Shown piece by piece: positions 51,040 through 61,485 of a DNA stretch of 64,000 nucleotides. A program made the translations under genes and the position numbers. Below the pieces are notes generated by a model, which did no database searches, was not told the DNA's origin, and saw only the letters and a list, made by a program, of their open reading frames with translations. The DNA is taken from assembly GCF_018991925.1 (NCBI RefSeq), contig NW_024726235.1, positions 7,792,726 through 7,856,725 on the forward strand, read 5' to 3'. Numbering within the stretch: the stretch's first letter is position 1; every line of letters starts with the position of its first letter. This stretch comes from Homarus americanus. Lineage: Eukaryota; Arthropoda; Malacostraca; Decapoda; Nephropidae.

Positions 51040-51612
51040 TTAACTTCATTCTTACGAAGTCAGCTAAGTAGGGACAAGGGAGTACTGAGATTTTGTCGTT
51101 AGATCTTACGGTTCTTTTAGGAGATGTTACTTTCTTAAAAACAAAACTGCCAATAATTTCAATACAAACATCTGATTCTCTGATGATTGGGAATCAAAAC
51201 GATCTAACTTCAGTAGCAATTGGAAACTTAGGGCGTACTCTATTGCAAACTCTAAAACAAGAACTTATTTGACAATTTAACAAAAAAGTAAATACAGCTG
51301 AAGCTTTCAACATCACTCACAAGGGATCTTGAATATTTTATCTGCAAGTAGACACATCTAACTTAATGTAAAACAAATGCATTCACTTTCAATTTCAAAT
51401 CTCCGAACATCATATGCAATATTAGAGTTTCTGAGGTACATGAGAGAAAACGGAGGTCTCAGGCGTACTGAATCGGTGAGAAAACGAACGTCTCAGATGT
51501 AGGACTAAAAAAGAAGTTATAGGTACACGTTTTATGGACTATTGGGCGTAATATGAATCGTCTGATTTTACGTAAACTAACACGTACGACCGTGGTCAGC
51601 ACACTGGCAATC
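51040..51612. repeat. Interspersed repeat, right arm of 0.6-kb inverted duplication
   Basis: Reverse complement of 48942-49560 with moderate divergence; the Buster-like MITE follows 27 bp later. Both copies share a CTGACCACGGTCGTA end, which in the left copy joins the LINE reading frame. Confidence 0.65.
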
Positions 51613-51638
51613 TCCACAAACAAACTTAATCTCTAACA

Positions 51639-51844
51639 CAGGGGTTCTCGAACCTGGGGGAATTTCCAGGGGAGGGGAATTCAGGTTTCGGGGAAGTGTA
51701 CTAATATGGAAAAAATAAAGGATTTTCAGTATTATATGCATATTATTTTGGAATGCACTTTTTAAGGCAGACAATCTTGAAAGGAGGGGGAATGATATCT
51801 CTGACATATAGAAAGGGGTGCATAAACAAGGTTGAGAACCACTG
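51639..51844 (+). mobile_element. hAT (Buster-like) MITE, 206 bp
   Basis: Termini CAGGGGTTCTCGAACC and the inverted CAGTGGTTCTCAACC match those of the 28506-29222 element in reverse orientation, and the inner 150 bp is homologous to its ends (shared ...GAAAATCCTTTATTTTTTCC and TGCACCCC regions). The target duplication is CTCTAACA (51631-51638 and 51845-51852), again nnnTAnnn. There is no coding capacity. Confidence 0.88.
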
Positions 51845-51852
51845 CTCTAACA

Positions 51853-52850
51853 CATGCAATCTCGTTCAACACACTAATTAAGTATCACTGCATCAGAGGT
51901 CGCTAAAACAGTTATAATTCCAAAAATTAATCTTGATAACGACACTTGATAGTTATTTATATATTTTTACCTATTAATTACCTCATGGCTAAAAATTATG
52001 AGCCAGTTAAGTATTTTAATCCCAACTCCTGTATTCGATCTAAAAATAACCAACCTTATTATCAAAATGGAATATGTTTTTAATAAAATGATATCGTTCA
52101 AAATTTCATCGAGAGACAATGTTCCCCTAGACAAAATATTATAATTCCGGTAATTAATCTCGCTAATGACTTGAATTAATATCACTCATAGTCTTCCGTT
52201 AATTAATCGTACCCGTATGTTTTCTATTGTTTTATATGACTTGATCTGTTCGTTTCTAGGTAGGTTATGTTGGGTTAGGTTAGGTTCCAAATAGGAGAGG
52301 GATGATGTAGTTACTGATTATTTTTTGTTTGTTTTTTCTATGGGAATATTCAGGGTCAAAATGGCTGATTGAAGATCTTCCACACTTGGCTATTACCAAT
52401 ATTGAAACCGGCAGAAACAAAGATCACACAAAAATTAATGTCTTCATTAAGGATGTGGGCGAGGTGTACAGTTTGTTTTCTCCGAGATTGTAAAACTGTT
52501 ACTTTATATTCCACCGATTATGACGTAAAACTGTCATCTTTAATTGATTTCCAGTATATATAGAGAGAGAGAGATAGTCAGTAAATTAGTCGTACACATT
52601 CATATTGGTTCAACATATGCAAGGATAGCCAACAAAGCCACCCGATGCTTATTTTCAACTCTTCTAGAATTGCTCTTCATTATTTGAAGTTTCTGTGCCA
52701 CTTTGATTCGTCCTGGGGAAAAGGAAAAACAAATACTGATAGAACCAACGGACTTTCAATAAATGTCCTACTCGTTAACTCAATTTTCATACATTTCCCA
52801 TCCACGTTTATTTGTTTTGATATTTATATTCCTACTATATTTTCATCAGC
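51853..52850. other. AT-rich stretch without genes
   Basis: Contains TTGGGTTAGGTTAGG at 52270-52284, a short telomere-like run. Otherwise nothing is recognised. Confidence 0.5.
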
Positions 52851-52851
52851 G

Positions 52852-52968
<117 letters not shown>

Positions 52969-53059
52969 CTGCGCACATCATTGTCATTCCTAAAAACCCA
53001 TTTTAATTCATATTACGCTACATAACATTCAAATCCACCGCGCTTGTAGAACCTCAGGA

Positions 53060-54199
53060 GACGTGTTTTTCCCATCTGTTTTACCCTCAGGATCACTCCC
53101 AGTAAGTCCCGCCTTCGAACACAGTTGACACTACGTTTATTGCACTCTCTACTGGCAAACGCAACCTTGAATTAGTCTGTGTAAATCAACTTTAGTATTC
53201 GCCAGACCTTTGTCAAGTGAGGGTCATCCTTGAATGAGTAGCACTTAGATTGTTTGTAATTTCTGTCATTGCGTGAGTAGCGATCGCTGGCAACTCAGGG
53301 GTATATAAACCAGTGCGAGGCGGGAGGAATAAACCTCCCATATCATCTTTCACCTTCGTTCCCAGATCGAGGGTGGGCTTAATTGAAACCCACCGGTCGC
53401 TCGGAGCCGGTGGATACCCAGCAGTGGTCAATATAGGAGTGATGGTGCTGATTCGGCATGATTTATCAGCTCCACTCTACCTCGTGGGCCGAGGACCCCA
53501 GACCCACCTCGTGTCGGAGTGTAACCGACCACAACAGCAGTTGTTAGAGGCGCCAGTGCTATACCCTGGGACAGGCCTTGGAGTTATGGTCCACAGTGTG
53601 GTTGTATGTGTTTGTTAATAATTACCCCATGTTGGGTGGTGGACCCATGTCGGTGTTTGTATCAGTATTAGTGTATTGTGAGTAAGGACAAGGAACTGGT
53701 CCTGCTATGTAATGTAATGTGACACCAGTAAGAGGGTGCACGGTAAGAGTGTAATATCTGAGTAATTGCTGTTGAGTAAATAAGAACATAAGTAAATAAG
53801 GAATACAGAGTCTGCAATAGGCCCAGGAGTTGAGCCTGGTAGTTATATGTTAATAACATCTATTTTCCCCTTTGATTTTATATTAATAAACTTGTTCTTT
53901 GAGAATTTTAGGAGCATTCATTTCTCCCACAGTAGTAACCTTTATTTCCGTCAAAGTGACCCTGATATCAGAATTACACTACCCATGTGCCTAGACCATC
54001 GACATGCTACCAAGAAGAACTGTGGTTAGGTAGTACCAAAAATGAACCGAAGTGTGTAGAAGGAACATTTGAAAGGACTAAGACAGGTTGTGGTTTCACC
54101 CTTCTTTCCCCTTATCGATCTGGTCAATGAAAAACCTAACCCAATGCCTAGTCCACTCTGCACGCAACCTAACGAGCTACATGCTGTCCAGAGGGGGTC
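53060..54199 (+). mobile_element. Possible LTR (solo or truncated) with TATA box and PBS-like motif
   Basis: The plus strand has GGGTATATAAACC (TATATAA 53302-53308), AATAAAC 25 bp later, further AATAAA-type signals, and ends near CTGTCCA just before TGGTGGCAGCGACC (54200-54213), a primer-binding-site-like sequence. That arrangement is what an LTR plus leader would show. No second LTR was found in the window, and the left edge is undefined. Confidence 0.35.
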
Positions 54200-54504
54200 T
54201 GGTGGCAGCGACCCTTAGAAATTAAGATTAGATTTAAGTATTCCCCTTAGGATTAGTGACCCCAGTCTGGCAGTATATATGTAGCAAAGCACAAAGCAGG
54301 GAACTCCCAATTCAGGGATAGGACACACACTTGTAGTTTTCTCTTGTTTATTTACTCTAGATATCACCCGAGAAGGAAAAGGCTGGGACCTAGATCAGAC
54401 ATAACTAGTTATTATACATTATACTTACAAAACAAGCATCACCTGTTGTCATATTCACATATTGGTACCACACAGTAGTAGGAATTAAACAATACATAAT
54501 AAAC

Positions 54505-54962
54505 CCAGCATTGGATTCCTGGCCTGTCCTAACGTTCGTTCATTTGAGGGATAATAAACATTGCATTGACTGGGATAATGCCTCCTCAATATTACCTTGT
54601 AATTCAATTGACAGTAGGAACATTATAGAATCTAGTCTCATTAAACATACCGAATCCGTTAACATGAATTTGAGTAATGGTATGTACAAATTGGACAATT
54701 TTGTAATTAAGAAGATTTGTAACCAGGTGAGAAGGTTGGGTCAGTTTTCCCTCTGACCTGACTACCGACCACTGCGGTGCTTTTGTAAAGATTAGTAGGG
54801 TCATTACCTATACTTGACCTCTGTGGACTTGTTCTAACCCTCCTCTGTATATATATATAACTTGTTCTGCACTCCTATTTTAGTCTGTACTCACCCCTGA
54901 AGATGTGAATTACACGAAAGAGCTTGGGAACTTCGTGTTTTCTTTTTCCTTGTGGTTATCAG

Positions 54963-54985
<23 letters not shown>
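54505..54985 (+). mobile_element. Penelope-like element, 3' fragment with GIY-YIG endonuclease end
   Basis: The plus-strand frame ending at 54756 has FVHLRDNKHCIDWDNASSIL, then SRNIIESSLIKHTESVNMNL, the H...DW...E...LI part of the GIY-YIG domain of Penelope-like retroelements. The reverse transcriptase is missing. The 3' UTR includes CTGAAGATGTGAATTACACG and ends at GTTATCAGCATA followed by an (AT)n run. Confidence 0.75.
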
Positions 54986-55040
<55 letters not shown>

Positions 55041-55086
55041 AATAAATCACTGTAGGTGCGCGTGATCCAGGTATATGCTGATAACT

Positions 55087-55165
<79 letters not shown>

Positions 55166-55185
55166 ATATTTCATATATATTTTTT
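54955..55185. repeat. (AT)n - 48-nt island - (AT)n
   Basis: Two (AT)n runs (54967-55037 and 55090-55185) enclose GCAAATAAATCACT...GTGCGCGTGATCCAGGTATA and TGCTGATAAC (55038-55085). A related island lies at 61449-61487 in the tRNA palindrome. Confidence 0.85.
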
Positions 55186-55388
55186 TTTATAAAATCACAC
55201 AGGGAAAAGGGAAACAATGGAGCGCCTTAGCTTTCGTCTTTATTCAAGACATCTTCAGAGGCAACTGAATTACATGGATCGAGAGAGGCTTAAGTACACA
55301 GGGTGACCTTACTAAACATGAGGTCAGGTCATAAGCATGACATCACTAATCCGCACACCAACACCACCACACACGCAAATGAGCTTAA

Positions 55389-56279
55389 AGCCCCGTCCAC
55401 ACGATCGAGCAGTGCCCGGCGGGCTTTGCCCGTTTACCGAGCAAAGCCTGTGTGTTGTTGTACACACGGAGGTGGTTGGCGGCAGTCATAGTCGGGTGCC
55501 GGTAGCTAGTAGGTGGTTGGCAGTGGCGGGTGCGGTACGATTACCATGGTGTGTCGCAGGAATAATCGCCAGACAGTTAAAGCGAAGAGCATAGCGTTGT
55601 GTACTATAATAATTGCTGCTATGTGCAAAAAGAAGAACCAAATGCAGAAAATGGAATGGTGCAAAGAGTGGTTAGGTCGAAGAAAAGTATTGGGAAGTCA
55701 TGCCACGGTTTTACGTGAACTGCAAGATGGACATGAGCAAGACTTCACCAATTACACGAGAATGGACCCCAACACCTTTTACAAACTTCTAGCGAAAGTG
55801 GAACCATATATAAAAAAACAGGATACCAATATGATGGAGAGTATATCTGCAGAGGCTCGTCTAGAGGAAACGCTCATATATCTTTCAACGGGGTACACCT
55901 ACACGTCACTACAGTATAGAACGAGGATATCAAAACAAAGTTTGTCTCGCATAATGCCTGCAACTTGTCAAGCCATGTATGAAGTACTCAAGGAAGATTA
56001 CTTGCGGGTGAGATTTGTAGTACATAAAAATTCATTGAATAATATTAAAATTATGATATGCATAGACAGGAAGCAATGGGACTAGAGTGAGGAGAGTGGC
56101 AGGAACGAAGAACACACAGAGTCGTCGCTCCATATCCGGCAGCAAACCACCAGGCAGGCGGACCATGATTTCGCTCAACGACGGGCACGGGCACTCCGCT
56201 GGTTTGCCCCCCAATTTTGCCCGAAAACGGGCATTTAGCGCGTGCCCGCCGGGCACTGCTCGATCGTGTGGACGGGCCT
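55389..56279 (+). mobile_element. PIF/Harbinger DNA transposon, internally deleted
   Basis: 36-bp terminal inverted repeats (55389-55424 and 56244-56279) start AGCCCCGTCCACACGATCG / AGGCCCGTCCACACGATCG and differ at one base. Both sides are flanked by TAA (55386-55388 and 56280-56282), the 3-bp target duplication typical of PIF/Harbinger. The 891-bp element encodes only the transposase N-terminal part, so it is probably non-autonomous. It sits in, and splits, the 3' part of a Penelope-like element whose sequence resumes on either side. Confidence 0.88.
55513..56085 (+). pseudogene. Harbinger transposase, N-terminal fragment
   Basis: The 190-codon open frame contains motifs of Harbinger/ALP1-like transposases: ...DFTNYTRMDPNTFYKLL..., KQDTNM..SISAEARLEETL, then YLSTGYTYTSLQYRTRIS and a MYEVLKEDYL segment. 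These precede the catalytic DDE nuclease domain in intact proteins. Nothing resembling the DDE core follows before the stop at 56085 or before the right terminal repeat 160 bp further on. The true start is uncertain because the first 30 codons look like non-coding end sequence. Confidence 0.8.
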
Positions 56280-56344
56280 TAAGAGAAAGGGCGACGTGAC
56301 TAGTCAAGTTAAGTCAGGTAAAATATATGGGACCCACTAATCAT

Positions 56345-56716
56345 CTATCCTACATCTAACTCCAATGCTTTAAAAACATTTTTAACCTTGGGCCACTGAC
56401 AAATAAATTTGTGTAACATATCAGTTTTGTACTGATCATCACTAAGGTTTACAGAATTCAATTCCCTAATCAAACTAGCTTCAACCAGAAGTCTTTCTGT
56501 GACACATGATGATTTATACACTTCTAAGCTGTTTTCCCAATCCATGGGATGATTATTATTCCTAACATGAACGAACAAGGCACTGCTTTCAGATGCTGTT
56601 CTGATATTGTACTTGTGCTGTTTAATTATGAGTTGCAATGCTTTCCCAGTGTGTCCTACATAATTTCCATTACCGTTGCTACATGGAATGCAGTAAGCAA
56701 TTCCATTTACATTCAA
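56345..56716 (-). pseudogene. GIY-YIG endonuclease domain of the Penelope-like element
   Basis: This 123-residue frame opens with YCIPCSNGNGNYVGHTGKAL, where NYVG-T-G stands for the GIY-YIG core. HKYNIRTASESSALFVHVRN follows, then NNHPMDWENS and a terminal ERLLVEASLI with the conserved Glu. Such domains cut target DNA for retrotransposition. The attached RT is degraded, so the copy is inactive. Confidence 0.75.
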
Positions 56717-57007
56717 GGTCGGACTATTCTTGATTAATATATTAGTAATAGTTGAGTCATACTTAAAAACAACATTAATATTTAATAATTTAAGGGATTG
56801 AACTAACGGGACAAATTCATTGCGATAAGGCAGTCAAAATATTCTTAAATGTAGGAATTTGTCTGGTTTGAGTAGAATGAAAGGATTTTTTAGCCCTTTC
56901 AAAACAATGATCAACAAACAATGAAGGTTACCCAAGTTTTTGTGCAATGGACTGAATGTGTTGCAGTTCTTCATCAATAAATTCAGCGTCACAAATACGC
57001 AAAAATC

Positions 57008-57800
57008 TCAAAAACAGAGCAGAAAAAATGACATTTTGGTAGACTCATGGTGACTCGTTAAAAAATGCATGAAACTGTCTACCTGTGTAAGCTTTCTGCA
57101 CACCTTAAATTTAGGGATATGTGTTGGCGACGTGGAGAGTATGGCTACTATACGGAGATGGTCACTGGTGGTTATTGGGCCGGGTTCCATCTGCAGGTTA
57201 AGATGGTGATGCTGGTTTGTTAGTATTATGTCTGGATGTCCGGTGTGACCTGCTCTGATGTATGTGGGGAATTCCGGGCCAAGGTGTATTGTGTTGCCGT
57301 GACTCAATAATGTGTTTAAAATCTGCCCTACGGCGTTGTTATCCTGGTGCCCCAAGACGCGGTGTCGTGCATTTAGGTCACCCAGAAAATAAGCTGGTAT
57401 ATTTCTTCTCATCAGTTTGAGCATGTCTGCTAGTGGGAATATGGGTCTTCTCGGGAGGGAGGTAACAGGACAGGTGCCGAATTTAATAGGTCCTGTTGGA
57501 CAGTTAATTTCGACCGACAGAAAGTTTTCTTGAAATCAGTCGTGTATCTTGTGTTGATGGTTTCGTTTGATGGCTATGACAATTCCATCATGTTGTAGGT
57601 CTTAACTTTTTTTTGGTAGACTGTGTAGATAAATATTTTAATTTTTCTGAGTTTTTCTTACCGTGCGAATTTATGAGGATAATATCTGGTATGTGTTATA
57701 TAGTTCGCTTGCTCTCTGTGGGAACCATGCTAAAACAATGTGTTGGATTATTTTAAGTTTGTTTATTATGAAGGCTGGTGCCTAGAGCTGGTTTGCGCCA
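57008..57800 (-). pseudogene. Jockey-like ORF2 endonuclease domain, 3'-truncated
   Basis: Pieces in order on the minus strand: HDGIVIAIKRNHQHKIHD, FQENFLSVEINCPTGPI, then the long frame 57424-57008 with YFLGDLNARHRVLGHQDNNA, HPDIILTN and ITTSDH. GDLNARH and SDH are catalytic motifs of the exonuclease/endonuclease/phosphatase fold. Stops upstream of the long frame break it. Confidence 0.75.
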
Positions 57801-58039
57801 ATACCGGTCAGGCCCAGGCGGATCTTTCCATATGTTGACTAATCAACTCTCTCTATTCTGAGAGGTTTATGTCCGAGTATGTGTATTTTATCTTGCCTTA
57901 TTTCTGCCAAGTCTTTCTGTTGAGACTATGGGGGAAGCTGTAGTGGATAAAAATCGTAAACCAGTTTCATATCCAAGGTCTTCGTTCTCCGTGATCTTTC
58001 TGGGTGAAGGTGGTGGTGCCATAGTTCATGCTTGATTCT

Positions 58040-59130
58040 TTTCTGGGGGTGCTGAATCTGGCGGCTTGTTCTGTTGTGGTGGTGGTTTCATCTTCGTTTC
58101 CGCCTCGCTTGTTGGCTCAGGTTGTATGTCGGAGATAGCCTGTTCTCGAGTCGATGGTTCTTGATTTGCAGTGCTCTCTTATTGTATATTATGTTGAAAA
58201 TTCCGGTAGAGGGCACGTCGTTTGGGAATTCCGTGTCTGGCGGGTTGTTGGCGGCGAACATGTCCCTTGCTGCCTTGGCAAAAGTTCCAGGTCTGGCTAT
58301 ATTCATGGTGTGGGAGTGGATTATGGAGGTCATTATTTTTAAGAAAAGATTATTTCCAAGTTGAAGCAAATTAGTTTTTTTTTTTTGCGGGGGGTTGTGG
58401 CGATTTTTTCAAGGACCTTTGTCGTTTCTTTCATTAATTTTGTCTTAGCTGAATATGTGCCGTTTTGCTGTTCCCGTAACCTCTTCTCTCCTTCTCCTCC
58501 TTTTGGTTAACTATTGCTTTTCGTATGGGGCAGCGAGTAGCCAGTGTTCTGTGATCTTCACAGTTTAAGCATTGGGGGATCTTTGTTTTTACACTCCCTA
58601 AAGGTGTGCCCCTTGTTCCCGCATTCTGAGCAGTGCTCGGTGTCCTTGTTAGGGCAGTCTGTAGCGTTGTGTTTATGTATTGGTAGCAGTTCCAGCATGG
58701 AGTATGGGAGAAGAATTCCGCCTTCTCCACCTGGCTGCTGCTGACCACTTCCTCCACCTTGGCCCATTGGTTTCTATGTTCTATGTCAGATACCAATTGC
58801 TGTTCACTTGCTTCCTTGGCGATCGCTTTTCTAGTCGCTTGACTACAATTGACTTCCTTGCTCGGAGTTGTGGAAGGAGTGCAACTTCAAACTTTTCAGA
58901 CTTGAGTTTTCTTATACTCTCGCTCGATAGGATTAAATCTACACCTTTCTCAGCCAGGCACAGAGCGATGAAGGAGTCCTTGGTTGTGATGAGGTTAGAT
59001 ATTTTGATGAGAAGGGTTGCACTGAGGAACGTTGTGGACAGGCCACCGTTGCGTGGAGTGAAACTGGAGACCTACCTATTCCAGGAGAGAAGCTTGTCAC
59101 GGGAATTACAACACCCCTCACCGCCACTTG
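58040..59130 (-). pseudogene. Jockey-like ORF1 (gag-like, zinc knuckles), decayed
   Basis: The N-terminal part holds LITTKDSFIALCLAEKGVDL and ESIRKLKSEKFEVALLPQLR (about 59000-58860), a conserved ORF1 region. CCHC knuckles follow: CSECGNKGHTFREC is intact, with CWNC and CLNCEDHRTLATRC on either side in another frame. The C-terminal part has RPGTFAKAARDMFAANNPPD (58300-58240). The product would bind nucleic acid as part of the retrotransposition particle. Confidence 0.7.
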
Positions 59131-59169
59131 TTGGTTGTGTGGTCGTAGAGTGGTTCCGCGACTCTCTCA

Positions 59170-59301
59170 GAAGTCAGATCAGCAACAGGGGACTTGGTCA
59201 CAATTTTCGTGATGCCAAAGGCAGCAGGGTCTACCATTAGACAACACATTATGCTTCCAATATCTTCCCAGGCGGTAGTACCTCCGTTTGATAGCTGCCT
59301 A
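59170..59301. repeat. Interspersed repeat shared with 47503-47638
   Basis: Second copy of the same unit, lying just upstream (minus-strand sense) of the jockey-like ORF1. It may be part of that element's 5' region or an older insert. Confidence 0.6.
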
Positions 59302-59446
59302 TTATTACTTACTAGCAGTCCCATGAAAGAATTTCTTACTGTACGTAATTTTATATTTCAGAGTTACCGCTAAATAATCTGTATGAAAATTAATTCTATG
59401 GAGCAATAACTACTGCTTTTCCGTGATCTATGCGGGTACGTTTGCA

Positions 59447-59815
59447 TGTTGTATTGGATGTACAATGCAGCTTGGTGCTGGGAAGTGGCAGCGTGGTTAC
59501 AAGCGTAATGTAGAGAGAGCTGGTTGGTGAGGATGCTCAGAGGAGGACAGCTTGTGGGTCGCCATGCTCGCCGGCGGGAGCGAGGACCGCCAGGCAGCGG
59601 CGGAGGTGGAGGTGTTGCTTGCTGCGGCTGTAGGTAGAAGAAGAGAGATCACCACGAGGTCAGGTCTTAAATAGCGGAGGTAGGCGTGGCTTAGTAGTTG
59701 ACCTCCGTCATGTAAGGCGGCGCTGGTTGACCTAGACCACGAGGCATACACTTGAGTATTCGTGGGGTCGGCTACTCAGCGACAAACAGCGTTTGTAGGG
59801 GAGAAATCCACTACA
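59447..59815 (-). repeat. LTR (3' LTR in element orientation)
   Basis: Matches 60646-61014 with a few substitutions and small indels. On the minus strand it has the TATA-like TATTTAAG (59673-59666). Confidence 0.8.
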
Positions 59816-60595
59816 ATACTCCCTCCTTCCCTCCAGGCGGTGTAGGAGACTTGTTGTCTGCAGGGTTGCATGGCACATGTGAGGCAGAACGGGCGGTGCA
59901 TGGCACATGTGAGGCAGAACGGGCGGTACATGCCTCATGTGAGACAACGGCGAGGGCGTGGATGAGCCGGCCGCTAGAGACAACTGTCTAGATACACAAT
60001 ATCTGTGGGAGTAGAGAGGGAGAAAAAGGGTGTGTGGAGGCGATGAATGTTGTGCTTCCCTCACGGCAGGTACAGAGTCGTCAGATGCGCCTGCTGGGGT
60101 GTGGGCCTGGGTCAGGAGCAGGGGCTGCGTCAGCAGAAGCAGATGAGGGCTCGTGACAGCAGCTGGGTCCACGACAGCAGCAGGGTGCAGGACAGTAGCA
60201 GGGAGTACTTGAGGGAGAAAAGAGGGGTGTGTGGGTCCACACTCAGGCGCATGGGCCGCGTCGGGAGCAGGGGCTGCATCAGGAGGAGCGGCAGGGGGTA
60301 CTGCTGGGCCGGGGGCGGCGTCTGAGGCAGGACGGGTGTGCTGGGGTCGGTAGGGCGTGGTGTATGGGGCAGGAAGAGGAGCGGCTGTCTGCTTAGAGTA
60401 GCAGAGCTGCTCTAGGGTGTCTAACCTGCGGTGTAGAGACAGTAGCCGTAGAGCCGATGAGAGCTGCTTCTGGGTGGATAAGCCAGTCTTCCATGTTGCT
60501 TGAAGACTGGGAGAGTGATCTGTTTCTCCTCCATCCTGTGTGAGTGCGAATCTCCGGGGGTCACCATTTGTGGGGTTCGTGACATTTGGGTTCAC
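59732..60595 (-). CDS. Unknown Pro/Ala/His-rich frame inside the LTR element
   Basis: A 287-codon frame starting beside the PBS-like motif and ending inside the 3' LTR. It is rich in Pro, Ala, Ser and His, with near-repeats such as PPVLPHMCHA. No zinc knuckle, protease or RT motif is seen. It may be a vestigial gag or just an open GC-rich frame; I do not assign a function. Confidence 0.3.
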   Translation of the reverse strand: MNPNVTNPTNGDPRRFALTQDGGETDHSPSLQATWKTGLSTQKQLSSALRLLSLHRRLDTLEQLCYSKQTAAPLPAPYTTPYRPQHTRPASDAAPGPAVPPAAPPDAAPAPDAAHAPECGPTHPSFLPQVLPATVLHPAAVVDPAAVTSPHLLLLTQPLLLTQAHTPAGASDDSVPAVREAQHSSPPHTLFLPLYSHRYCVSRQLSLAAGSSTPSPLSHMRHVPPVLPHMCHAPPVLPHMCHATLQTTSLLHRLEGRREYCSGFLPYKRCLSLSSRPHEYSSVCLVV

Positions 60596-60645
60596 ACTCA
60601 GGATGGGATGGAGAAAGGAAACTCACACTGTGCTCTCTGTATACA

Positions 60646-61014
60646 TGTTGTATTGGATGTACAATGCAGCTTGGTACTGGGAAGGCAGCGTGGTTACAAG
60701 CGTGATGTAGAGAGAGCTGGTTGGTGAGGACGCTCAGAGAAGGACAGCTTGTGGGTCGCCATGCTCGCCGGCGGGAGCGAGGGCCGCCAGGCAGGCGGAG
60801 GAGGAGGAGGTGTTGCTGGCTGGTTGGTGTAGGTAGAAAGAGAGAGATCACCACGAGGTCAGGTCTTAAATAGCGGAGGTAGGCGTGGCTTAGTAGTTGA
60901 CCTCCGTCATGTAAGGCGGCGCTGGTTGACCTAGACCACGAGGCATACACTGGACAATTCGTGGGGTCGGCTACTCAGCGACAAACAGCGTTTGTAGGGG
61001 AGAAATCCACTACA
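60646..61014 (-). repeat. LTR (5' LTR in element orientation)
   Basis: Matches 59447-59815 and carries the same TATTTAAG (60872-60865). The transcript would run leftwards into the internal region. The LTR may extend to about 60569. Confidence 0.8.
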
Positions 61015-61039
61015 CTATCTATCTATTTACCTATTTTTT

Positions 61040-61210
61040 ACTTTTATTCTCTTCACCAATGATCGGCTCGTTAGCCGCTTGGGCGATAGGTCACGTCTCT
61101 GTTACGCACTGTTGGCAAGTACTGGGCATGCACCGGCTCCTGAATGTATCTGAACCCGTTCCAGTGTTGGTCAAGCTGGTCTTGAAAGAGCCACTCGGTG
61201 CCGCCACAAT
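61040..61210 (-). mobile_element. LINE 3' tail, copy C
   Basis: On the minus strand about 170 bp match the ends of copies A and B (FKTSLTNTGTGSDTFRS frame, then 3' UTR with CGCCCAAGCGGCTAACGAGC). It lies between the right LTR of the 59447-61014 element and the tRNA-Gly inverted repeat, and stops where that repeat begins. Confidence 0.7.
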
Positions 61211-61266
61211 TTTTATGTTATCAAGATTCTCCCTTGTTAATTTCTCATCGTTTAAGAAAAAAAAGT

Positions 61267-61337
61267 TGCATCGGCCGGGAATCGAACCCGGGCCTCCCGC
61301 GTGGCAGGCGAGAATTCTACCACTGAACCACCGATGC
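61267..61337 (-). tRNA. tRNA-Gly (GCC), left copy of inverted pair
   Basis: 71-nt glycine tRNA gene. The 7-bp acceptor stem GCATCGG/CCGATGC pairs perfectly, the A box is TGGTTCAGTGG, the anticodon loop is CTGCCAC (anticodon GCC), the B box is GGTTCGATTCC, and the discriminator is A. On its strand the gene is followed by a T8 run (61264-61257), a good Pol III terminator. It is identical to the copy at 61600-61670. Confidence 0.92.
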
Positions 61338-61378
61338 TTGAAATGACGGTCAAACAATTACAATAAATATTTAGTAAC

Positions 61379-61379
<1 letters not shown>

Positions 61380-61451
<72 letters not shown>

Positions 61452-61485
61452 AGTAAATCACTAAGTGCGCGTGATCCAGGTATAG

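Larger units (their letters stand above)
55190..57005 (-). mobile_element. Penelope-like element, 3' half, split by Harbinger
   Basis: On the minus strand, remnants of the RT C-terminus (about 57000-56720, reading NINVVFKYDSTITNILIKNS just before the endonuclease) lead into the GIY-YIG frame. The 3' UTR is interrupted by the PIF/Harbinger insert at 55389-56279 and ends near 55190 with GAATAAAGACGAAAGC. It converges with the plus-strand fragment at 54505-54985, and at its 5' side truncates a jockey-like LINE. Confidence 0.75.
57006..59130 (-). mobile_element. Jockey-like LINE: ORF1 and N-terminal part of ORF2
   Basis: On the minus strand a gag-like ORF1 (about 59130-58040) is followed by the apurinic endonuclease part of ORF2 (about 57800-57008). 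The element then stops where the Penelope-like sequence begins at about 57005, so the RT is missing. Several frame changes and stops show it is dead. Gag plus zinc knuckles plus endonuclease in this order is typical of the jockey superfamily. Confidence 0.75.
59447..61014 (-). mobile_element. Small LTR retrotransposon (non-autonomous)
   Basis: Two direct repeats of 369 bp (59447-59815 and 60646-61014), both TG...CA-like at their ends (TGTTGTATTGG ... ATCCACTACA), enclose about 830 bp. Orientation is minus: GGAGGGAAGGAGGGAG, a polypurine tract, lies just before the 59815 end, and TGGTGACCCCCGG (60566-60554), a primer-binding-site-like motif, lies near the other LTR. If that motif is the PBS, the 5' LTR is about 446 bp and the 3' LTR lacks about 77 bp, which would explain why no target duplication is seen. 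No pol domain is present. Confidence 0.8.
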
